DNA of 64,000 nucleotides, taken from assembly GCA_018242685.1 (NCBI GenBank), contig JAFEBM010000003.1, positions 1 through 64,000 of the forward strand, written 5' to 3'. The DNA comes from Nitrospira sp. Its GTDB lineage: Bacteria; Nitrospirota; Nitrospiria; Nitrospirales; Nitrospiraceae. Positions within the stretch are counted from its first letter, which is position 1. Every line of letters begins with the position of its first letter. The position numbers were made by a program, and so were the translations under genes. Below the pieces are notes generated by a model. It saw only the letters and a program-made list of their open reading frames with translations, made no database searches and was not told where the DNA came from. Positions 1 to 8,741 of the stretch are shown in pieces.

Positions 1-270
1 GTCCAAAGAAGCGGAGCCACCTCTCTTTGGCTGCCGTATGAGAACCTCCTGGCTAGGGTAATTATTCTGCCAGAAGACTCTCCTACTGAGCTGTCTCAAT
101 TTGCGGGAAACTTACAGGACAAGCACAGCTTGAATTCTGAGAGAGCTTCGTCTATCAAGGCGAGGTTCTACGCTTTGCAATTCGGTGAAGTCTTTGATCA
201 CCGTTGCTCTGACACCGACGAAGGGCGTTTCCGCCATATTGTTTATTATAGCCAAGCCGATAATCATTGA
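1..270 (+). CDS. 3' part of an unrecognised protein gene, ending at an IS630 insertion
   Basis: The first forward frame is open from the window edge to a TGA at 268-270, giving about 89 residues without a start codon. The composition is protein-like (for example ARFYALQFGEVFDH near the end), but I do not recognise a family. The last seven codons lie inside the left terminal repeat of the IS630-type element that begins near 247. If the element is removed at the TA dinucleotide, the host frame reads GTT TAT TAG, so the original protein may have ended almost exactly where the element inserted. That reconstruction is an inference. The reading frame might also be fortuitous. Confidence 0.45.
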   Translation, partial: VQRSGATSLWLPYENLLARVIILPEDSPTELSQFAGNLQDKHSLNSERASSIKARFYALQFGEVFDHRCSDTDEGRFRHIVYYSQADNH

Positions 271-1152
271 TAGGCCTTCACAATCTGGTCGATAGAAGCG
301 GTTTCCTGATATTCCCGGTGTTTCTTGAGCGCGGCGAAGTCATGCTCGATGGGGTTCAGGTCGGGCGAATAGGGTGGCCAAAATAGCAGCGTGGCGCCGG
401 TGTGCTCGATGAGGTGCGCCGTTTCCAGAGTTTTGTGAAAGGCCGCGTTGTCCATGATGACCAGGTGCTCGCAGGTCAGGCGCGGACACAGCCTGGCTTT
501 GAGCCAAGAGTTGAACACCGCGGCATCGCAGGTGCCTTCGAAGAGGAACGGTTCTTCAAAATCCAGCCCGATGCGGGCGGCGAGCAGCGAGGTGCGCGGT
601 CTGCTGTGCCCTGACGTCAGACCATACACGCGCTGTCCCTTGGGCGCATATCCATAGCGGCGAGTAACAGAAGGGGCAAAGCTGCACTCATCGAGATGAA
701 CGAGCTGGAGGCCGCGACGCCTGTACCGCTCGCGAAGACGCAGAACCCTTCGTCGTTGCAGCGGGCTGCGTTCTTTGTCGCCGGTCGTTTTTTTTCCGAG
801 TCCATCCCATTTTGTGGAGCGCGTGCCAAATGCACTGGCGCGAGACCCCGAAATGCCGGGCTGCTTCCGCCTGCGTCAGGTCGTCCTGCGTGGCGATGTG
901 ACGCCGCAAGGTCTCTCAATCCAGTTTGCGGGAATGTTGAGGGCCGGGCCGCTTGTGCTCCAGTCCGCCAGGTTTGAGCCAGCGGTAGACGCTGGCCTCA
1001 CCGACCTTGAACCGCCGAGCCGCCTCGGCTTTGCTCCCACCACTCCGGACAAAATCCACGACCCGTTGGCGCAAATCTCTTGAGCATCTCATGCGCACAT
1101 GATCGCCCAGACTCTCACCCCATGTCTATCGATAACTATGAGCTTAGCTATA
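247..1152 (-). mobile_element. IS630-family insertion sequence remnant (about 906 bp)
   Basis: Imperfect terminal inverted repeats of about 27 bp bound the element. The left end at 247-273 starts TATAGCCAAGC. The reverse complement of the right end at 1126-1152 starts TATAGCTAAGC. About 20 of 27 positions agree, and both ends finish in GATAG. Both ends begin with TA, matching the TA target preference known for IS630/Tc1-mariner elements. The size is normal for the family. The single transposase gene inside is broken (see next entry), so the copy is probably unable to move by itself. Confidence 0.75.
264..1098 (-). pseudogene. Broken IS630-family DDE transposase
   Basis: Reading leftward from ATG at 1098, the N-terminus has the winged-helix/HTH of IS630 transposases (RDLRQRVVDFVRSGG, then AARRFKVGEASVYRWLK). 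An in-frame TGA at 916-918 follows RKLD, where relatives usually have Trp. The same frame continues with a second HTH (LTQAEAARHFGVSRQ). A run of eight T (A on the coding strand) at 788-795 then shifts the frame. The catalytic domain continues in another frame with LVHLDECSFAP (first Asp), LVIMDNAAFHKT (second Asp) and SPDLNPIEHDF (Glu), so all DDE residues survive. Two lesions make a functional product unlikely unless slippage at A8 and readthrough both occur. Confidence 0.85.
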
Positions 1153-1172
1153 GTAGCTATAATGGATCAACT

Positions 1173-2711
1173 CTATGAGGCTTGAAGATCCATGGGCGCG
1201 GCTGGTGCCGTTTCATCGGAACCACTTTTCCTGAAGTGCGCAGGGAAGGGACATCCGTTGCTATTGACATTCAAGCGCTTATGCACGTCAAAGAGGGATT
1301 GCCCTACGACATCATTAACTCCTGGAACAAGCACTCCATGAGGAAATTCACCTGTCGCAGGGTCCCACAGTGGCACCTTCGTCAGTACACCATTCTCGTA
1401 ACGATAGAGGATCTCCGCGCCCCAATTATTTGTCTTGGCATTCGACCCATCAGGCCGATAGACCTTACAGGTGCCCATCTGCGGGTCGGTCGTGAACTTA
1501 CTGACCCAGTTCCCAATTGACGACGGATTATAGCTCGATGAATTGTTGTAGGCGTTGACGTTGGTGCCGCTCCACGAGTCAATGGTGCCGGGAATCGAAT
1601 AGCCGCCGGACGTGGCGTTCATGGCGAGGGTATTGATGAGTGTCAGGCCATAAGTGCCGTCACCGACCTGCGAGCCGTTGTTATCCGCCGCCAAAAATCC
1701 ATAGGACGGTGCACCCATAATGGTGCAGTTTTTACACGTAATCCCGCGTGCCGCACGAGCATAAAATCCCTCCCGGCCTGAGCCTGGACCCCAGAGCCCC
1801 GTGGCGGGATTGATGGACACAAAATTCTCAGCATAGTTATTATTGGGCATTTGCCCAGTTGACGAGCCTCGGGCATCGAATTCCAGGCCTTTGTCGCCGC
1901 CGTTGTTGATATTGCCGAGCCACTTATTGTTCGTGGCGGCGCCCACCGCTTCGACGGCGAACGCTTTGGAAAACTGCCCATCGGCGATGTTGTTCTCAAT
2001 GATGCTGTTGTCGCCGGGATAGAGAATGAAGGCATCGTCCCCGCTCCCATTGTCGCCGCTCGTGCCGTTATAGCCCCCTGGGATCGCGTTCCGACTCCGC
2101 GCATTGACATAATTGCGCCGAATGATGTTCCGGCTGCCGCCTTCGACGATGATCCCATGGCGATGAAAATCGTAGACTTCGTTCTCTTCAATCAGACAAT
2201 CGGACGCGCCGTACAGTTCCACCATATGGGTATTGCCGTAGCGGTTGTTGAATTGCACCAGGTTGCGCTTGAAGGTGATGTGGTTCGAGGATCGAAATTG
2301 CACGGTGGAAAAGCCATAGCCGCTGCGATCCACCATACTGACATGCAGGCCTTCGAACGCGATATAGGCAGCCTTGAGAGTGCGAATCCCAAAGTTCGAG
2401 CCGTCACTGCTCAGATGGGCTTGGCGTTCATTTTGTGCCCGAATGGTATAGATCGTGGTAGCGGTGCACACATTGGTGACAATCGGGGCTCCGTGAGTGG
2501 TCGTGGTGTACGTGCCGTCCATAACGATCAACGTGTCTCCACAGCTACTCTTGGCAAAGGCGTACGCCCAAGTTAACCATGGCTTAGCTAAGGTACCAGG
2601 ATTGGCGTTGGACCCAGTCGGTGAAATGTAATAGGTGGTACTCAGGGCAGGAGGTACGTGTAAGCACCCGGTCAAGAGGATAGTCAACAATGGGATACCT
2701 CGTATTATCAT
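1173..2711 (-). CDS. Secreted lipoprotein with right-handed parallel beta-helix
   Basis: This is a 512-residue protein. It starts with a short hydrophobic signal and a lipobox (LLTILLTGC), so it is probably anchored in a membrane after export. The next segment (YYISPTGSNANPGTLAKPW) is the usual opening of parallel beta-helix proteins of the pectate-lyase/DUF1565 type. Repeated coils follow, rich in Asn, Gly and hydrophobic steps (for example NHITFKRNLVQFNNRYGN and SRNIIRRNYVNARSRNAIPG), over about residues 30-400. Such proteins bind or cleave polysaccharides. No catalytic residues can be assigned here, so substrate and activity are unknown. The gene lies between two insertion sequences, near SGNH hydrolases that could act on the same extracellular polysaccharide. 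Confidence 0.75.
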   Translation of the reverse strand: MIIRGIPLLTILLTGCLHVPPALSTTYYISPTGSNANPGTLAKPWLTWAYAFAKSSCGDTLIVMDGTYTTTTHGAPIVTNVCTATTIYTIRAQNERQAHLSSDGSNFGIRTLKAAYIAFEGLHVSMVDRSGYGFSTVQFRSSNHITFKRNLVQFNNRYGNTHMVELYGASDCLIEENEVYDFHRHGIIVEGGSRNIIRRNYVNARSRNAIPGGYNGTSGDNGSGDDAFILYPGDNSIIENNIADGQFSKAFAVEAVGAATNNKWLGNINNGGDKGLEFDARGSSTGQMPNNNYAENFVSINPATGLWGPGSGREGFYARAARGITCKNCTIMGAPSYGFLAADNNGSQVGDGTYGLTLINTLAMNATSGGYSIPGTIDSWSGTNVNAYNNSSSYNPSSIGNWVSKFTTDPQMGTCKVYRPDGSNAKTNNWGAEILYRYENGVLTKVPLWDPATGEFPHGVLVPGVNDVVGQSLFDVHKRLNVNSNGCPFPAHFRKSGSDETAPAAPMDLQAS

Positions 2712-2962
2712 AAACTTCCTCTTAATATAGGATTATGTTTCCAAGATTTTACATGGGATTTGTCGAGTTAAAAGCATAATCTGTGCCGTGTCTGATGTGG
2801 CTCTCCTTGATCTAAGCAACTTCTTTTAACCGATAACAGTCTTGAGAGAGATGACTAAACAAAAGTAATCAGAGCTGTTACTGTGGCAATAAATGGGCGA
2901 ACAGAAAAGTGCATTAGTGCATTAATGTCCTACCATATGCTTCTGAAATCAAGTAGTCAGAC
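2712..2962. other. Non-coding stretch upstream of the beta-helix gene
   Basis: AT-rich sequence between the beta-helix gene start and the left end of the IS3-type element. It should hold the promoter of the beta-helix gene on the minus strand, but I could not single out a convincing -35/-10 pair. No supported gene. Confidence 0.4.
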
Positions 2963-4005
2963 TGAGGTAAGCTCGAAAAAGTGGACGCCTTCAACCTATG
3001 ATCTGAGGTCTGGAGGTGTGGGATGGAACGGGTACCGCGACAGAAGTATACGAAGGAGTTTCGGGAGCAATCCGTGCGGGTGGTGATCGAGCAGGAGCTG
3101 ACCATTCCCGAGGCGGCAAGACGACTGACCATGTCAGAGAAGATGCTCGCGAACTGGGTGTTTCGGGTGCGGCATGGGCAGCTGGCGAAGCTGAGGGAAA
3201 GCCGACGGTCCGTGACGGAGCTGGCGGCCGAGGTCTCTCGGCTGAAGCGCGAGATCGCTGAGGCCCGCATGGAGCGCGACATCTTAAAAAAAAGCCACCG
3301 CGTACTTTGCGAAGGCGCAGCTGCCCGGTACGCACTCATGACGACGCTGCGCTACCAGTATCCCCTGGCCATACTGTGTCGGGTACTGGAGGTGTCCCGA
3401 AGCGGCTACTATGCCTGGCAGGACCGGCGTCCTTCGAAACGCGCTCAGGAGAATGCGCGGCTAGAAGGACGATTCAGGCTGCGCCTGTGCGGACGCGTCA
3501 GACGTATGGTTCGGAACGACTACAAGCCGAACTGCGTGCGGACGGCTTTCCAGCTGGGGTCGGCAGCATTAAGCGGCTGCGCAAGAAACTCGGGCTGCAC
3601 TGTTCCCAGGTGCATCGGTTCAAAACCACCACGCATTCAAATCACGCGCTGCCCGTTGTGGACAACCGGTTGGCCCAAACGTTTGCCGCCCCGCGACCGA
3701 ACGAGACCTGGGTCACCGATATCACGTCTGTCCCCACGGCGAAAGGGTGGTTGTATGTGGCCGGGCTCAAGGATCTGTATCCGTGCGAGGTGGTCGGCCA
3801 TGCGATGGGGGGCCGGATGACGACGGATTTGGTGAGTCAGGCTCTGGTCATGGCGGTGGGGGCGAAGCGCCCGCAACCGGGACTGATCCATCACTCCGAT
3901 CGCGGCTCGCAGCATTGTGCCCAAGCGTATCAAGATCGCATACGCCAGTTCGGCATGACCGTGTCCATGAGTCGGCGAGGCAACTGCTACGACAATGCCC
4001 CGAAT
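2963..4005 (+). mobile_element. IS3-family insertion sequence, truncated at its 3' end
   Basis: The left end at 2963 (TGAGGTAAGCTCGAAAAAGT) resembles the TG-starting left repeats of IS3-family elements and lies about 60 bp before the transposase start. Homology to IS3-type transposase stops abruptly near 4004, directly after the conserved CYDNAP. The expected segment with the catalytic Glu and the right terminal repeat are missing. The sequence switches there to a different gene, an SGNH hydrolase 3' remnant. This is an element decayed by deletion or recombination. Confidence 0.75.
3023..4004 (+). pseudogene. IS3-family transposase (OrfA-OrfB), frameshifted and truncated
   Basis: OrfA begins at ATG 3023 with the HTH_Tnp_1 domain (KYTKEFREQSVRVVIEQ, then a leucine-zipper-like stretch LAAEVSRLKREIAEARMERD). 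An A8 run at 3286-3293 carries one A more than the reading LKKATAYFAKAQ would need, so OrfA runs directly into the OrfB frame (YALMTTLRYQYPLAILCRV). Near 3465-3480 a second frameshift moves the reading to the frame of TRQTYGSERLQAELRADGF. The integrase core then shows TWVTDITSV (first Asp) and LIHHSDRGSQ (second Asp). The third catalytic residue (Glu) is lost because the gene ends at the junction near 4005. It is inactive as a transposase. Confidence 0.85.
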
Positions 4006-4276
4006 CCCTCTCGTTGTATTCTTCGAAAGGATGGATCCGAGTCACAAAAACCTGTTATTCGAAGATGTGGTTCGTCATACCACAGGAGTCCCGGTCCATG
4101 ATATGGTACCATCGTTTGAAGGGTTAGACGAATCATTCGTAGAGAATTTCAAGGTCGATAGACACCACAAGGCAGAAGGCCATCGCATGATGGCGGAACA
4201 CATGGCCAACGACATCGGCCATGGCCTCACCCACAACAATACTGTCGAGTCACAAGTAGAGGGCAATATGGCATGA
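4006..4276 (+). pseudogene. C-terminal remnant of an SGNH/GDSL hydrolase
   Basis: The remaining frame (about 90 codons, stop at 4274-4276) ends with DRHHKAEGHRMMAEHMAND. This matches the last conserved block of SGNH hydrolases (Asp-x-x-His followed by N/AxxGxxxMA). The N-terminal three quarters, including the nucleophilic Ser block, were replaced by the truncated IS3 element. It lies just upstream of an intact gene of the same superfamily at 4454, so the locus once had two such genes in tandem. Confidence 0.65.
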
Positions 4277-4453
4277 TAATACTTAGCGAGAAAGTCTGAT
4301 GTGTAAGGGGATCGACATACAGAAAATGCCGATGTCTGGCTTTCCCACTGTGGATGAGCTGTAATTCCCGTTCGATTTGGTCCGCGGGATCCCCTGGCGG
4401 CAAACGGGGTGTAATGCGTGCAACGGGGCGATGAAAAAGAGGAGGAGAACAAT

Positions 4454-5653
4454 ATGGTTGCGCAGGGGGCACGCATCAAGCGTGTTAGCTCTTATGTTGT
4501 GATGCTGCTCATCAGTCTGGTGGTGGTTGAGGCCGGCTTTCGTACCGTGCTCGCCTTTCGGGTTGGGCCCAGCGTGCTGTTCTATGGCTCACGTTTTCAA
4601 CGACAGGTCATCCCGGCTGATCAAACCGACAAGAAGCATGGAAATACTCAACAGGGTTACACGAAGTTTTTTCCAAATGAATCGAGGATTGACTTTGATC
4701 ACGAGACCAAGGAAACCTTTAAAGTTTCCATCAATTCGCGTGGGTTCCGAGGTGGAGAAATCAGTGAAACCAAGAAGCCTGGAGTCATCCGCATCGTCAC
4801 GCTTGGGGACTCGTCTACGTTTGGCTACCATGACCGAGATAACGAAACCTATCCCTACTATCTCGAACAAAGGCTTAACGAGGACTTGTCCTCAAAGGAT
4901 AAATTTGAAGTAATCAATCTCGGAATTCCGCATCTCCATTCGGAAGAAATACTCGCCCTGTTCTATGCGGAGGCGATTCCATTGCAGCCGGATGTCGTCA
5001 CCGTTTACGAGGGAATCACCGATGCTGCCAGAGGAAATCCGAGTCTCGGACAACAGCTATCGACGAGCACTCCGTTGAAGGCTGCCTATGGGGTTGCACG
5101 CGACCACCTCGTCACGATCGCATTTATCGACAGCATTTTACAGAATACGATCGCTAAGCCGACATTCAACCGCAGGCAAATTGACCAGCATATTGCGGGC
5201 ACGAGCGAACATTTCATTGGGAACATCGATAAGCTGTATCGGGAATGTCAACGGCGTGGAATCATTTTGGTGGCTCTCAAGCAGCAGGCGAAATCGAACA
5301 TCATCAAAGAAGCGGAGATGAAGGGCGTCACGTATGCGCAAGAAGTTCAAGTAATAAAAGACAAATTGGAAAAGGAAGGTGCAATCAAAGATAGGGAACT
5401 CCAGCTTCTTACACATAGCGTTCTCACGACCGATCTCGAGCATTGGGCGGATTCCAACCGTGTGCCGTTTGTGAACGTTCAGAAAGTGCTCGACCAAGAT
5501 CGGGATGTCTTAACTACCTGGATCCACCTGAGTCCGCGAGGCAATCGCATGATCGCGGATGCGTTGGCCAAGGAAATCACGAAGCGGGTCGGCCACCAGG
5601 TAGTGCGCGAACCAGAGTCCAGAACTCAACTGGGCGGATCGTTCGGCTCCTGA
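4454..5653 (+). CDS. Membrane-anchored SGNH/GDSL hydrolase-like protein
   Basis: 399 residues from ATG 4454, chosen because GAGGAGGAG lies directly upstream and the earlier in-frame ATG at 4418 lacks this. An N-terminal hydrophobic segment (SSYVVMLLISLVVVEAGF) should anchor the protein with its catalytic domain outside the cytoplasm. The domain carries the SGNH blocks: ITLGDSSTFG-like block I (seen as VTLGDSSTFGYHD), INLGIPHLHSEE (Gly block) and a C-terminal STWIHLSPRGNRMIADALA-type His block (WIHLSPRGN). The SGNH family includes esterases and O-acetyltransferases acting on lipids and polysaccharides. With the beta-helix lipoprotein nearby, a role in modifying an exopolysaccharide is plausible but unproven. 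Confidence 0.75.
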   Translation: MVAQGARIKRVSSYVVMLLISLVVVEAGFRTVLAFRVGPSVLFYGSRFQRQVIPADQTDKKHGNTQQGYTKFFPNESRIDFDHETKETFKVSINSRGFRGGEISETKKPGVIRIVTLGDSSTFGYHDRDNETYPYYLEQRLNEDLSSKDKFEVINLGIPHLHSEEILALFYAEAIPLQPDVVTVYEGITDAARGNPSLGQQLSTSTPLKAAYGVARDHLVTIAFIDSILQNTIAKPTFNRRQIDQHIAGTSEHFIGNIDKLYRECQRRGIILVALKQQAKSNIIKEAEMKGVTYAQEVQVIKDKLEKEGAIKDRELQLLTHSVLTTDLEHWADSNRVPFVNVQKVLDQDRDVLTTWIHLSPRGNRMIADALAKEITKRVGHQVVREPESRTQLGGSFGS

Positions 5654-5710
5654 GAGATCTCTCGGAAAAGCTGAAGAGGGATGACGCAGTGGTCACACCA
5701 TCCGGTTTCA

Positions 5711-6940
5711 TCAATCGGAGCGCACAAAGAGTCTGGAGGGCGGACACGTAGGGTGACTGATCGTGCGTGTTTTTCCAGAAAAAATGGCTCCGAACTTCAG
5801 AAGCCAAGGAAGGTGTTCACAGAGAAGCCCTCCCCACATGTTGCTCGCACTCATGGCGATCGTGGCGAACAACGATCCGCTGCGGATGCGTGGCCCAATT
5901 TCCTTTCTCCAATGCTTGGCATACAGGCGCCCAATGGCTTCAAGGTCTTGGTCGATTCTTCCAGACGGCGCCGGCCCAATCAGACAATGGCACAAGATCC
6001 ACGCAGATTGGATGGCCATGTTGATACCGTCTGCAATGATAGGATGCGCTTCACCAGCGGCATTGCCCACAAAAAACATCCCATGGCTCCCACAGCTCCG
6101 AACACCTGGCCGAAGAGGTCCGGTGGAGTACCATTGCCCGTCGAGGGAGGCCTGCGCACAGACCTGGCTCACCACCTCGCTTGACTGTTGAATATAAGCG
6201 AAAGCTGCCTCCGCGGCCTTCCGATTCGGCCAACGATGCCGACATTGCTCCAGCGTGTCCCGCCGTATGCAAAAGGAGAAGCTGGTCCGGTTCTGATCGG
6301 CATACACCATCCCGCCGTACCCCCCTGAGAACATCACCAAAGGCATCAACTCCGGCGAAAGGTCACAGTTTCGGAAGCGAGCCTTAAAGGCAAAGAGGTC
6401 GGCGGGGCGAGGCGCCGGCTCCCTGAGCTGAAATGGTGAACGCCGGCTCCAAGATCCCTGGGCGGCGATCACGAGTCGGCTGGAGAGCCGATTAACCTCG
6501 TTCGATTCTTTTGAGCGGATCGTGCAACAAAAGCCGTCGCTCTTTTTCACAACCTCGTCGAGGCTCCAAGGTTGCCAGATCTCCGCGCCCGCTTCAGCGA
6601 CCTCCCTGAGGAGCAGCCGATCTAGATGTTCACGCGGAATCGCCCGCCCCCATCGATAGCCGGAGGTTTGCGCGCGGGGCATCTCGGTCACAATCTTCTT
6701 TGCGTCGACGAAGAGGCCAAGGCTTCGGATCTCCGGCCCGGCGGATTGAACCAGCGATTCATCAAGGCCTAACTCGCGCAGTAACTGCAGGCTGGGCGCC
6801 GAAACGAATTCGCCGCATACTTTTGCTCTCGGGAATCGTTGTTTCTCAACGAGAGCAACCGACCAGCCCGCGCGTGCGAGCAGTAGGCCGGCGGTGGAAC
6901 CGGCCGGGCCTCCCCCAATGATGATGGCATCATAGATCAT
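5711..6940 (-). CDS. FAD-dependent oxidoreductase (geranylgeranyl-reductase/aromatic hydroxylase type)
   Basis: 409 residues. The start is taken at the ATG giving MIYDAIIIGGGPAGS, which puts the Rossmann FAD motif GxGxxG at residues 8-14 as is normal. A further 18 in-frame codons upstream are unlikely to be used. Conserved flavoprotein features follow: an E at the end of beta-2 (VALVEKQRFPRAKVCGEF, with the CGE typical of the geranylgeranyl reductase/FixC group) and FFVGNAAGEAHPIIADGIN, a GD-type FAD ribose motif in variant form. It is the last gene of a four-gene operon and overlaps the methyltransferase stop by 11 bp. In comparable clusters (Streptomyces srsABC) the flavoprotein hydroxylates the phenolic product of a type III PKS, so that role is inferred here. 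Confidence 0.8.
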   Translation of the reverse strand: MIYDAIIIGGGPAGSTAGLLLARAGWSVALVEKQRFPRAKVCGEFVSAPSLQLLRELGLDESLVQSAGPEIRSLGLFVDAKKIVTEMPRAQTSGYRWGRAIPREHLDRLLLREVAEAGAEIWQPWSLDEVVKKSDGFCCTIRSKESNEVNRLSSRLVIAAQGSWSRRSPFQLREPAPRPADLFAFKARFRNCDLSPELMPLVMFSGGYGGMVYADQNRTSFSFCIRRDTLEQCRHRWPNRKAAEAAFAYIQQSSEVVSQVCAQASLDGQWYSTGPLRPGVRSCGSHGMFFVGNAAGEAHPIIADGINMAIQSAWILCHCLIGPAPSGRIDQDLEAIGRLYAKHWRKEIGPRIRSGSLFATIAMSASNMWGGLLCEHLPWLLKFGAIFSGKTRTISHPTCPPSRLFVRSD

Positions 6941-7634
6941 CGATAGACGAGCGGTATTGGGCCAAGAAGCAGTGCGTGAAGAGCCCCGCCGCATACTCCT
7001 GCAGGCTGCAGTTGCTATCGGACGGCCAACGTTGACTCAATTCTACTCCCATGAACCCTGCCCGAACGCTTGTCCATGCATCATGCAGCGAGACCCTATT
7101 GCATCCGATCAACCAGAGCAGCCGTGTTCCCACAACCGCCCGATGGGCACGCCGTGGCTCGCATGCCACAAAGACTCTGGCCCGTTTCGCAATGCCCTGT
7201 AAGCATGCCGCAAGTTCGTCATCCGTGAAATGATGGAGCACTAAATTGGCGATCATGACATCAGTTCGGTCGCTTGATGGTCGCGCGAGCCACTCTCGAA
7301 TATCCGCGACGACCGCCTCCACGCTCCAATTCAAGGCGGCGAACGCCTCACGAGTCTCGCTAGTGATCAGATTCTGACGATCGACGATGGTGAGCCGTAC
7401 GTTACGCCAGTCGAGGTCGCGCGCGAGGCGGAGCATCAGCCGACCATCCCCGCCTCCTAAATCAATCACGGTGAACGAAGGTTTTGGACGGATGACACGG
7501 GTGAGAATGCGGCTGAGAATTTGCGGATGCCGCATCCAGGCATTCACACGTTGGAGGTCACGCCGGGAACGCTGGGCGCTGGGATCATCAGCAGGCAGAA
7601 TATCGAGCCATTCTGGTTCTACGGAACGAAGCAT
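6930..7634 (-). CDS. Class I SAM-dependent methyltransferase
   Basis: 234 residues. Motif I of the SAM-binding Rossmann fold is VIDLGGGDGRLML, preceded by a helical N-terminal region (RRDLQRVNAWMRHPQIL). A motif IV-like segment DVMIANLVLHHF follows. No DNA- or protein-binding add-on is visible, so a small-molecule substrate is likely. The start lies four bases after the polyketide synthase stop and the end overlaps the FAD gene, which indicates one transcript. Type III PKS clusters often contain such a methyltransferase acting on the phenolic or pyrone product. That assignment is inferred from context. Confidence 0.8.
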   Translation of the reverse strand: MLRSVEPEWLDILPADDPSAQRSRRDLQRVNAWMRHPQILSRILTRVIRPKPSFTVIDLGGGDGRLMLRLARDLDWRNVRLTIVDRQNLITSETREAFAALNWSVEAVVADIREWLARPSSDRTDVMIANLVLHHFTDDELAACLQGIAKRARVFVACEPRRAHRAVVGTRLLWLIGCNRVSLHDAWTSVRAGFMGVELSQRWPSDSNCSLQEYAAGLFTHCFLAQYRSSIDDL

Positions 7635-7638
7635 GACG

Positions 7639-8736
7639 TCACCGCTCCTGGTTAATCGCCCTTCGCTGGTTTCCGCTCACACGAAGCAACGCGCCATGAC
7701 AGCTAAACCCTGCGCCAAAGGATGAAACCCACCACCAGCCGTCCGGTGCGCTCCCCTTCATGGCCGCCTGCAAAACAAAAAACACGGAGGCACTGCTCAG
7801 GTTCCCGAACTCGCGCAGCACCCATCGGCTCCAATGGAGATCCGCCGAGTTAAGTCCGAGTCGTTTCTCTAAGGCGGCCAAGACCTTACGCCCCCCCGGG
7901 TGCAGAATCCACGCTGCAATCTCGTCAGATGAAACGCCGCTGACGGCAAGGACCTTCTGGAGCACTTGTTCCGCATACTCCTCGACGCAGTCCGGCACCT
8001 GACGTGACAGTACATTGCGGAGTAGGCCACCCCGCTGTTCAAAACGGAGCAGATCGCGATGTTCGGGGCAGGTGACTGATTCGGAGGCTTTCCATTCGAT
8101 CACGGGGCTTCGATCACTCGGTTGATCGCTCAACACGAAAGCCCCTGCGCCATCGCCGAACAGGCAGGCGCTGATCAGTACCCCCGGATCATTATCCAAG
8201 TACATCGCGGCACTACAGACTTCAACGCAGATCGCCAGAAGGTGCCGACAGTGTTTGGACGTGATGAGAGCCTCGGCCACACGCCAATTCGGGATCGCCG
8301 CCCCGCAACCCAACCCAACCAAATCCAGGGCTATGACATCGGAGCGCAAACACAGACGCTCCGCGACATAACTTGTCAGGCCGGGACAGAGGTACCCGGT
8401 GCAGGTGGAAATGATCACACCATCGATGGCATCCGGCCGCAAACCAGCGTCCGCGAGGGCTCGTTCGGCTGCTTCACTAGCGAGGAAGGGAGCGTGTCGG
8501 AGGAATCGACTCTGCAGCGCATCAGGGCTGATATCGAACGCCTCATCCAGGGATTTGAGGGCAAAATGCCGATTCTCGATCCCGTCCTTGCCCCAGAGCA
8601 CCTTCTCCAGGATTCTGCGTGAACGATCTGTGAGTTCAAGGAATTGTTGGGCCGCTTGCATCGCGGCCCAACAGTCACGTTGGGTGTAACGGTAGGGAGG
8701 GACGGCTGTACCTAGCCCGGTGACAAACATGGGCAT
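7639..8736 (-). CDS. Type III polyketide synthase (chalcone/stilbene synthase family)
   Basis: 365 residues, the usual length of bacterial type III PKSs. The thiolase-fold catalytic triad can be placed at Cys144 (in LVGLGCGAAIPN), His279 (ILHPGGRKV) and Asn312 (FGNLSSASVFF). These correspond to the Cys-His-Asn of plant chalcone synthase. The enzyme should condense malonyl-CoA units onto an acyl-CoA starter and cyclise the chain to a pyrone, resorcinol or related ring. The starter cannot be read from the sequence. It is the second gene of the operon, five bases after the cupredoxin gene and before a methyltransferase and a flavoprotein, so a modified alkylphenol or alkylquinone-type lipid is the likeliest product. 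Confidence 0.9.
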   Translation of the reverse strand: MPMFVTGLGTAVPPYRYTQRDCWAAMQAAQQFLELTDRSRRILEKVLWGKDGIENRHFALKSLDEAFDISPDALQSRFLRHAPFLASEAAERALADAGLRPDAIDGVIISTCTGYLCPGLTSYVAERLCLRSDVIALDLVGLGCGAAIPNWRVAEALITSKHCRHLLAICVEVCSAAMYLDNDPGVLISACLFGDGAGAFVLSDQPSDRSPVIEWKASESVTCPEHRDLLRFEQRGGLLRNVLSRQVPDCVEEYAEQVLQKVLAVSGVSSDEIAAWILHPGGRKVLAALEKRLGLNSADLHWSRWVLREFGNLSSASVFFVLQAAMKGSAPDGWWWVSSFGAGFSCHGALLRVSGNQRRAINQER

Positions 8737-8741
8737 TCCTC

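Noticed and set aside
2883..3086. Forward ORF upstream of the IS3 transposase
   Set aside because: It runs across the left end of the IS element and overlaps the transposase start; no conservation expected.
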